Source of the DNA: Ministeria vibrans ATCC 50519
Taxonomy: Eukaryota > Opisthokonta > Filasterea
Assembly: GCA_943704425.1 (NCBI GenBank)
Contig: CALSCP010000648.1
Location: forward strand, 25,324-81,358
DNA: 56,035 bases
Direction of reading: 5' to 3'
The translations under genes were made by a program, and so were the position numbers. A model generated the notes under the pieces. It saw nothing but the letters and a program-made list of their open reading frames with translations, was not told where the DNA came from and ran no database searches. Shown in pieces: positions 49,955 through 56,035 of this stretch (positions within the stretch are counted from its first letter, which is position 1; every line of letters begins with the position of its first letter).

Positions 49955-52320
49955 CTATTCAGTGAGAAGGACATTGTAACGGCCGTCAAGGATAAGGCCG
50001 TGGGGAAGGGAGACGACGTCGCCTGCTTCGTTGCGGAGGGTGAGCGGGGTGCGTGGAGGGAGGCGCAGGACAGAGCAGACGGAGGCGAGGCAGGCAGGGG
50101 CCGGCGTGGAGGCGTCGAGGACGAGCGCCTCGGTGCGCACGACTGTCTCGGGGTTGATACGGTCGCGAAGATACAGGTAGATGCGGACGGGGACTGCTGC
50201 TGCTGCTGCTGCTGTTGCGGCTGTTGATGATGATGAGGTCGTTGTTGTGGCGGGCATGGTGGTGGGGGTAGATGCAGTGGAGGGAGTGTTGGTGGCTGCG
50301 TGCTGCTCGCGTGGGGGTGAGCCCTCTGTTCGTGTGTGAGTTGTGTGTGTGTGTGTGTGTGTGAAATAGACTGGTCTTACCGTAGAACTGTTGTTGTTGG
50401 TGTTGATAGTGTTGTTGGTAGTGCTGTTGGGGCTGGGGCTGGGGTGGGTGGTGGGGCTCGCGAGGCGGCAGTGGCTGCTGAGGGAGTACAACGGAGTGGG
50501 GAAGGAGAGCATCACGAGGCACTTCGACTGTGAGCATGCGCTGTTGCTGCTGCTGTGAGTCAGTCTCAGGGGTGGCAAGAGCGACCTGGCCCGACAGCGC
50601 AAGTGCATTGACCATGGCGCGCATGGAGTCAAACACGACGACGCCTGTCGTCTCAAGGCCACTGCTCGTGTCACTTCCCTGGCTGCTGTGCGCATAATGC
50701 TGTGCGCGACTGCTTTCGATGCTGATCTGTGTAATTTTTCCGCATCGCGACAAAACCTGCCGGAGGGCGTCCTCACTGGCCCATTCGGGAATGTTGCGTA
50801 CTGTCACCTTTGCCTCAACGGGAATGCCTGCACGACAAGTTGCACAGTGTTAGAGTAATGCTTGTCAACGTTAGGGACACAGTTTATGTTCAACAGAAAG
50901 TGATAGAGAGTGAGGAAACAAAAGAGAGATGTTATTCTCACCGGCAATCAGCGTGGGCGTTGTCATTTCGACAATGGCATTGGGAAAGGACTGTGCGATC
51001 GACTGCGGTGCATTGTCGTGTGCGTCACGCGCACTGTCCACATTCACAAACTCAACCTGTCGCACGCACCCAAAGAAGAAAAAATCAGTTTTAATTTACG
51101 TTGTTTTCGAATTGTACCCAACAACGGCCGGTGGAGAAAGACTCATTGTGGATCGACTGCAGAAATAGCCATTGTATGGGACCGAATTTGGAAAGTTGCG
51201 AGTGGATTTCTTGTTCTTTGAGGAGAGGACTGAGACGGGAAATGCGAATGGTCGCAGGAGGGAAGAAGGAGCGTAGAGGAGGGTCTATGGGAAGAGGTGA
51301 GTGGATAATGAGAAGTGGTTAGTACATAGTGAATATATAATTATAATTATTATAATTATTATAATTATTATTATATATTTACCTCGTTGGAAGGAGGGGC
51401 GAGGAGGGTGTTGGGGGGAGGGAGGGCGACGGGCATAGGGAGGGGAGGGAGGACGCTGGTGGTGATGGGGATGGTAGGAGTGTGGGGGGGAGGGGCCACG
51501 GGGGTTGTTGTGATGGGGAGGAGGGAAGTCGTCAGGGCGATGGTGAGGATGGTGATGAGGGGGGTGGTGGTGATGGGAGTGGTGTGGCGGAGACGGGGGG
51601 CGCCGGTGAGATGATGGTGGGGGCGAGTGACGCATTGAACGGGCTCTTCTGCGCTCTTCAAGATCACGTTCGTCGTATTGGCGGCCGCTGTGGCGCAAAG
51701 ATGGAGAGCCGGCGGGGGGTGGGCGGGAACGGCCACCGTCGCGGGAGGGGGAGGAAGGGCGCGGCTGTGACGGACCCGTTGCTGCTGAGGACGACGGGGG
51801 TGGTGCGCCGGACGACGATGTCGAGTGTGAGCGCATTGGCGGAGGAGGAGAGCGCGAACGCGAGCGCGAACGACGGGGAATGTACTGATCAAACCGCCCG
51901 TCACGATACGCCGAGTCCCACAGACCCTTGGGAATCTCAATAACAACCACTTGACCACAGAGAGTGAGCGAGCCGCGACGGCCAAGCACACGCAGAACTG
52001 ACTCGGGCGACTCATAGTGTACATAGGCACAGTGTCGATGCTCCATGTGTTCAATCAGCTCAATCTTGCCATACTTGCTGAATTCGTTCCACAAATCCCG
52101 TTCAGTTGTTTCCCGTGACAATTTTCCAATGAAAACGTTGTTGACGCGTTGAGGTTCTGGATAGAGAGAGGAAGGAGGGAGAACGAAACAAGTGACACAG
52201 AGTGAGAAACAAAGTGATACAAAACGAGAGAGAGAAATAGCGAAAGAAACAAAGCAATACAGCAAGAATAAAGCGAGTGAGTGAGTGAATGAATGAATGA
52301 ATGAGACGTGACAGTGCGTA

Positions 52321-52366
<46 letters not shown>

Positions 52367-52985
52367 ACATTCTACAAGTCGGAGCGTCAGCAGTCTACAG
52401 GCACCTTCAATGAAAGACCCGATCCAGCAGCCGAGTGCCGCTGAGAAGCCGTCAGGAATGAGAGAGACACAGAGCAGAAAATGGCCACGCGAAATTTGCA
52501 AAAACCAAAAAACACACATTGCTCCGGTTTGGCCGACAGACGAGCGCTTGTGACGCATCATGGACGCACGATAGTCAAGAACACCACAAGCTGAGCAGAT
52601 TCAGAGTAGCGCGAGCGCGGCAAGACCCTCTTGGCGGTCGTGAGGGATCATCAAACGATTTTTTTTCCTCTCTCTCTCTCTCTGCTGTCTCTCTCAACTC
52701 ACCTCCACGCAGAAAGTACTTGCTTGTGCGCACTTTGAAGCCGCACACAACCAGCTTGCGCTCCTTCAAGACATGCTCGGCGGACGCGGGCGACGTAAAC
52801 TGCACAAAGGCACAGCGAGCGCGATTCTTCTTGATGGGCAGAAAGCGGATTTCGTCGATGGCTCCAAAGGGGCGCAGCGCATCCTCCAGATCGCGGACTT
52901 CCGCGCGATCGGGGATGCTTCCAACCATGACAGTGTAGCCGACACGCAGCTCGTCCTTGCCCGGCGGCCTTGACGACCCTTGCAT
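49955..52985 (-). CDS. RNA-binding protein with four RRM domains
   Basis: Exons 52985-52703, 52156-51383, 51284-51100, 51056-50942, 50827-50381 and 50325-49955 join in frame to 724 aa. RRM1 (about 17-90) has YTVMVGSIP and RCAFVQF; RRM2 (about 98-172) has NVFIGKL and CAYVHY. A linker of 180 residues follows, rich in Arg-Ser dipeptides, then Pro and His (HHHHPPHHH). RRM3 (TIRISRLSP, RCWVQFE) and RRM4 (VTVRNIP, GVVVFDS) are more divergent. A Gln-rich stretch and a low-complexity Thr/Ser/Ala run lead to a compact C-terminal module of about 80 residues (VRIYLYLRD to the end) that I do not recognise. An mRNA-processing role is likely from the RS/RRM make-up; no orthologue can be named. Confidence 0.88.
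52322..52363. repeat. (CA)n repeat
   Basis: Short (CA)n run in the first intron of the RRM gene, near A/G-rich copies of the GAAACAAAGTGATA unit (52203-52256). Confidence 0.9.
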
Positions 52986-53162
52986 GTTTCGTTGGCAGTC
53001 GCAGATGGAAAATTAGTAAAATCATTTCATTCTAATGTCACTTTTGAATCAACGGCACGATCAACCGAGTGATCGTTGAACAGCCCAGTGAGTAGAATCA
53101 GCAATTATTACATCAAGCGTGAAGCGACAAGCATGCGGCCCGGAGCAAAAAGAACGTTCCCT

Positions 53163-53216
<54 letters not shown>

Positions 53217-53296
53217 GATGATTTAGATGATTCACATTAGACAAGTCATTTATTTTATTGATTTCTCTTATTTGACTACCTGTGGCACGAGAACGT
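52986..53296. other. Divergent promoter region with (CT)n
   Basis: Separates the RRM gene (reverse) from the TPR gene (forward). Contains an AT-rich part and a 50-nt (CT)n at 53164-53215. No gene seen; both promoters should be here. Confidence 0.5.
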
Positions 53297-53452
53297 ATGG
53301 TTGGTAGACCTGGAGTGCGGCTATTGGCGGGGCTGGTTTGGGTTGGCATGTTTGCCGTGTCGACCCATGCCGCCACAACCACGTCGGCCACAGCGCCGGA
53401 TCGCGTCAACGTCGACGCCTTCCGCACCCACATCGAGTACGTACACCGTTGC

Positions 53453-53483
<31 letters not shown>

Positions 53484-55473
53484 GAGCGCGAGAGCGATAC
53501 GGCGCGGTGGGCGTGAGACACTGACGGTTGCCATGGCTGTAGAGACTTGACGCAACACTCGGGGAGCGTGCAGTTTGAAGAGGCCTTTGCGCTCTACGCC
53601 GAGGTACGTCCTGGCTTCTCTCCTTCCCTCTCAGCCGTGGGTTGCGTACTCTTGTTGGTGTGGTGGGTGGCATTGGTGTTGGGGGTTGTTTCGATGGGCT
53701 GCGCTGTGGCACTTGAACCGCTCATCCAGAATGATCATATTTTGCTCATCAGGAGGCGCAAAAGGGCGAAATGGCACTGCCGGCCAACGAGTGGGCCGTT
53801 ATGTGTGTACGCATTGCACACATGTTCTTGAATGCGAGCAACGCCGAGCGCGGTCTTGAGTACGCCGAGAAGGCAATTGCCGCCGCAACGGATCCGCTTC
53901 CCAGGTATCATAGGATGTTTTATTCATGTATTTGAACATCTCTTCTCTTGTAGTGCTCTCAATGCCAAAGCAAAGGGTTTGCTTGCACTGGGTAAGGCGC
54001 AGGAGGCGCTGAAGACGTACATTGACGCGATCACAGCCGCACACTCGGACTTTGGCAAGGACGTTGTTGAGGGCTGTCTGGGCGTCGCCAATGTGTTCAT
54101 TCTGGCCGAGCGACACGCCGACGCCATCACATGGTTGCGCCATGCTGTCAATGCCGACGTGAACCGCAGCGAAAGTTGGACTCTCTTGGGACTGGCGTAC
54201 ATGCGCAATAGCTCTGTCACCCCTGCAATCAGTTGTTTCGACAATGCACTGCAGCTTAGTGACCCGCCTGAGAAGAGCCCACAAGACAAGAAGAAGACAA
54301 AGCCCTCAGAGTCCACTGGGCCCAAGAGCGACCCGTCCATGCCCCACCCCGCTGCGTATGCCTGCTACAATCTTGCAAAGGCTCTGGCACTGCGTGCTAG
54401 CGGCAAAGACACCCACAAAATCACTCTTTCCGAAGCAATGGTAGCCGAGTCAGAGAGAAGCAACAAAGTGATAGAGTGAGCGAGTGTGAGTTTGTGAGAT
54501 ATATAAGAGAGGAGGCAAAGGGAGACAGAAGAGCATGACAAGAGGGATGTGTATGCAACTTCAATTTCCCACTGCTTACTTACTCCTCCAATTGTTGTGT
54601 CCAGGTACCAAAGGGAGCCGAAGGGCCATCGCGCGCACACCGACACGCGGACGACCCTAACAAGCAGCGCATTGCGGATCTTGAAGATGCGCGTGCTCTG
54701 TACGAGCGCGCGCTCACTCTCGATCCCTCCTTTCCTCCAACCTATCTGAATCTTGGGAATCTTTTGCTCTTTCTGGTACTTGCACACATTCGACCCATCT
54801 CTCTTTGCATCATCTCAACACACTGACTGGTATCCTCATTTTGTTGGTACTAGGAGGACAAACCAAAGGCCCTGGAAGTGTGGGAAAAAGGGATTAGCAA
54901 ACTGCCCCACTCGCGCGCAGTGCTCTCTCTACTCGTCAATGCGGGCACACTCTGCTCTGAGATGGATCGCGAACACGACGCAGTCGAGTACTACTCGCGT
55001 GTGCTTGATCTCGATGACTCTTTGGATGCCGTCTGGTACAACAAGGTTCGGAATACCACACAGTCAGGACTGAAGTGTTTGTCACCCTTACTTTTGATTC
55101 TCCTTTTTCTATCTCTTTTTCTTCTTTCTATTCCATCACTTTCTTTCTCTCTACTCTCTTTCTCTCTCTCTCTCTTTCTCTGGGGTGTGGGGGTTTGTGG
55201 GTAAAGGCGATGCTCTGTGCGCGCCTGAACCGTCCGGTCGAGTCTGGCGCGGCTCTGGCACGCGCGGCCAAACTGCGACCCGACCTGTATGGCAAAGTAA
55301 CGACCCTCGTGAGCAGTGCCAGTGACGAACCTGTGAGCCCTAACAGCGGTGGGACGGAGATGGAGCGCAATGCAGCCACAATGGAAATGCGTCGGTTGCT
55401 CACACTGCGCAAGGAAGATAGTGATGTCGATGATGGACAACAGCCCGACGTTGGTGCCCGTGAAGATTTGTAA
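53297..55473 (+). CDS. TPR-repeat protein with N-terminal signal peptide
   Basis: Exons 53297-53436, 53543-53603, 53753-53904, 53954-54440, 54605-54775, 54854-55045 and 55207-55473 join in frame to 489 aa. Residues 1-31 look like a signal peptide or anchor (LLAGLVWVGMFAVSTHA). The rest contains about eight tetratricopeptide repeats, for example GLLALGKAQEALKTYIDAI, SWTLLGLAYM...AISCFDNALQL, YNLAKALAL and ARALYERALTLDPSFPPTYLNLGNLLL, with a Lys/Ser/Pro insert near residue 240. The C-terminus is polar. TPRs scaffold protein complexes; the signal sequence points to the ER or secretory route, but no specific family is recognised. Exon 4 was ended at GTAGCC (54441) because read-through soon stops. 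Confidence 0.85.
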
Positions 55474-55618
55474 GAGTGAGAGAGAGATTATTTTTCCTGT
55501 TTGTTTCCACAATAAATTTATTGAATATTTTCTTTGTTATTTTTCTGCATTTCATGAGAAGAAAACACAGAAGAAGAGTGCGCAAAAAATAGTAGAGAAA
55601 GAGAGAGAGAAAGAAATC

Positions 55619-56035
55619 TCACCACTCACCACTAAATCGCTGCACGAGCGACTGTTGAGCGTGCAGATCCTTTTGGACCTTCTTCCGCATATAGAAAATA
55701 GGACAATCACAACTAAAAGGGTACATAATGAGAAGACTTGTTAGCAGCTGTGCCTTAGACTCCTCTGTCTTTACATATGTACTCCTCTCTCAAAGTATAT
55801 CTGTATGCATGTACCTTGTGCAGAGAACATCTTCGTGAAGACTGCCCTGGCATCGCTGGCACTGCGTCCACAAACGACTGAAGCGGTCCTCCAACTCACC
55901 AAGTCCCTCAATCTACATGGCCGTTTTTTTATCATTCTATCTAACAATTTGCTTTTATACGTACCTCTTTTTGGTAAATAGCAGACTCGTTAGACTTGCA
56001 ATGTGTGCACACGGCGTCCTCTGTGTCAAAAAAAA
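55619..56035 (-). CDS. POLD1: DNA polymerase delta catalytic subunit, C-terminus (partial)
   Basis: Only the last three exons are in the window: from the edge to 55965, 55912-55815 and 55712-55619, joined in frame to the stop. They encode the end of the CysA motif (AVCTHC), [23 protein letters not shown], then [16 protein letters not shown] and a short tail ending FSGEW. The CysB cysteines that bind a 4Fe-4S cluster and contact accessory subunits are all present, with one extra Cys between the third and fourth (CTSCDC). Pol delta is the main lagging-strand replicase. The catalytic and exonuclease domains lie beyond the window. Confidence 0.95.

Overview
This is gene-dense nuclear DNA from a single-celled eukaryote. 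Nearly every gene has short spliceosomal introns (mostly about 45-100 nt, GT-AG with a pyrimidine-rich 3' end), intergenic gaps are small and AT-rich with (AAT)n runs, and there are long CA, CT and GT microsatellites. I assembled about 28 genes exon by exon; in all but one of the spliced genes I checked the phases and the joined reading frame stays open to a stop. The lineage is inferred only. An ENTR1-like protein, SAP30, a Notum-like esterase, COMMD9, a cpRAS-VWA protein and a possible axonemal protein fit a flagellate or amoeboid member of Amorphea (unicellular holozoan, apusomonad or amoebozoan), but no single gene fixes this. I saw no tRNA, rRNA, transposon protein or CRISPR array.

Layout: 0.2-2.8 kb, two related protein kinases tail to tail. 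3.2-4.4 kb, a secreted pectinacetylesterase/Notum-type hydrolase. 4.7-7.1 kb, an ENTR1/SDCCAG3-like endosomal coiled-coil protein and a small helical protein. 7.2-9.4 kb, Utp3/Sas10. 9.5-13.2 kb, an 11-exon NEK kinase with a broken copy of its first exon just upstream. 13.7-16.1 kb, SCAMP. 16.2-18.0 kb, an unrecognised multipass membrane protein. 18.1-19.2 kb, a DUF1764 protein. 19.2-20.1 kb, Elongator subunit ELP6. 20.3-21.4 kb, a DUF5672-type Golgi or ER protein. 21.9-24.4 kb, splicing factor SLU7. 24.7-27.5 kb, SDA1. 28.1-28.8 kb, a small type I membrane protein. 28.8-30.0 kb, a repeat-rich interval with doubtful reverse-strand exons. 30.1-31.4 kb, SAP30. 31.5-34.6 kb, a signal-peptide ankyrin protein.

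35.3-39.1 kb holds a circularly permuted RAS GTPase fused to a zinc finger and a von Willebrand A domain. 39.4-40.0 kb is a possible microtubule inner protein and 40.2-41.8 kb a DDHD phospholipase. 41.9-44.5 kb is a striking four-module enzyme: isochorismatase-like hydrolase, glutathione S-transferase, zinc finger and 2-oxoglutarate/Fe(II) oxygenase. 44.8-46.0 kb is a RING-LON ubiquitin ligase with a C-terminal membrane anchor. 46.6-47.6 kb is ribosomal protein SA, 47.7-48.7 kb a hotdog thioesterase, 48.9-49.9 kb COMMD9, 50.0-53.0 kb a four-RRM RNA-binding protein, 53.3-55.5 kb a TPR protein with a signal peptide, and 55.6 kb to the end the C-terminus of DNA polymerase delta catalytic subunit.

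The genes do not form operons. Recurring themes are ribosome and RNA biology (Utp3, SDA1, RPSA, SLU7, the RRM protein, ELP6) and endosome or membrane traffic (ENTR1-like, SCAMP, COMMD9, DDHD lipase). The most unusual proteins are the cpRAS-VWA GTPase and the four-module isochorismatase-GST-oxygenase fusion.
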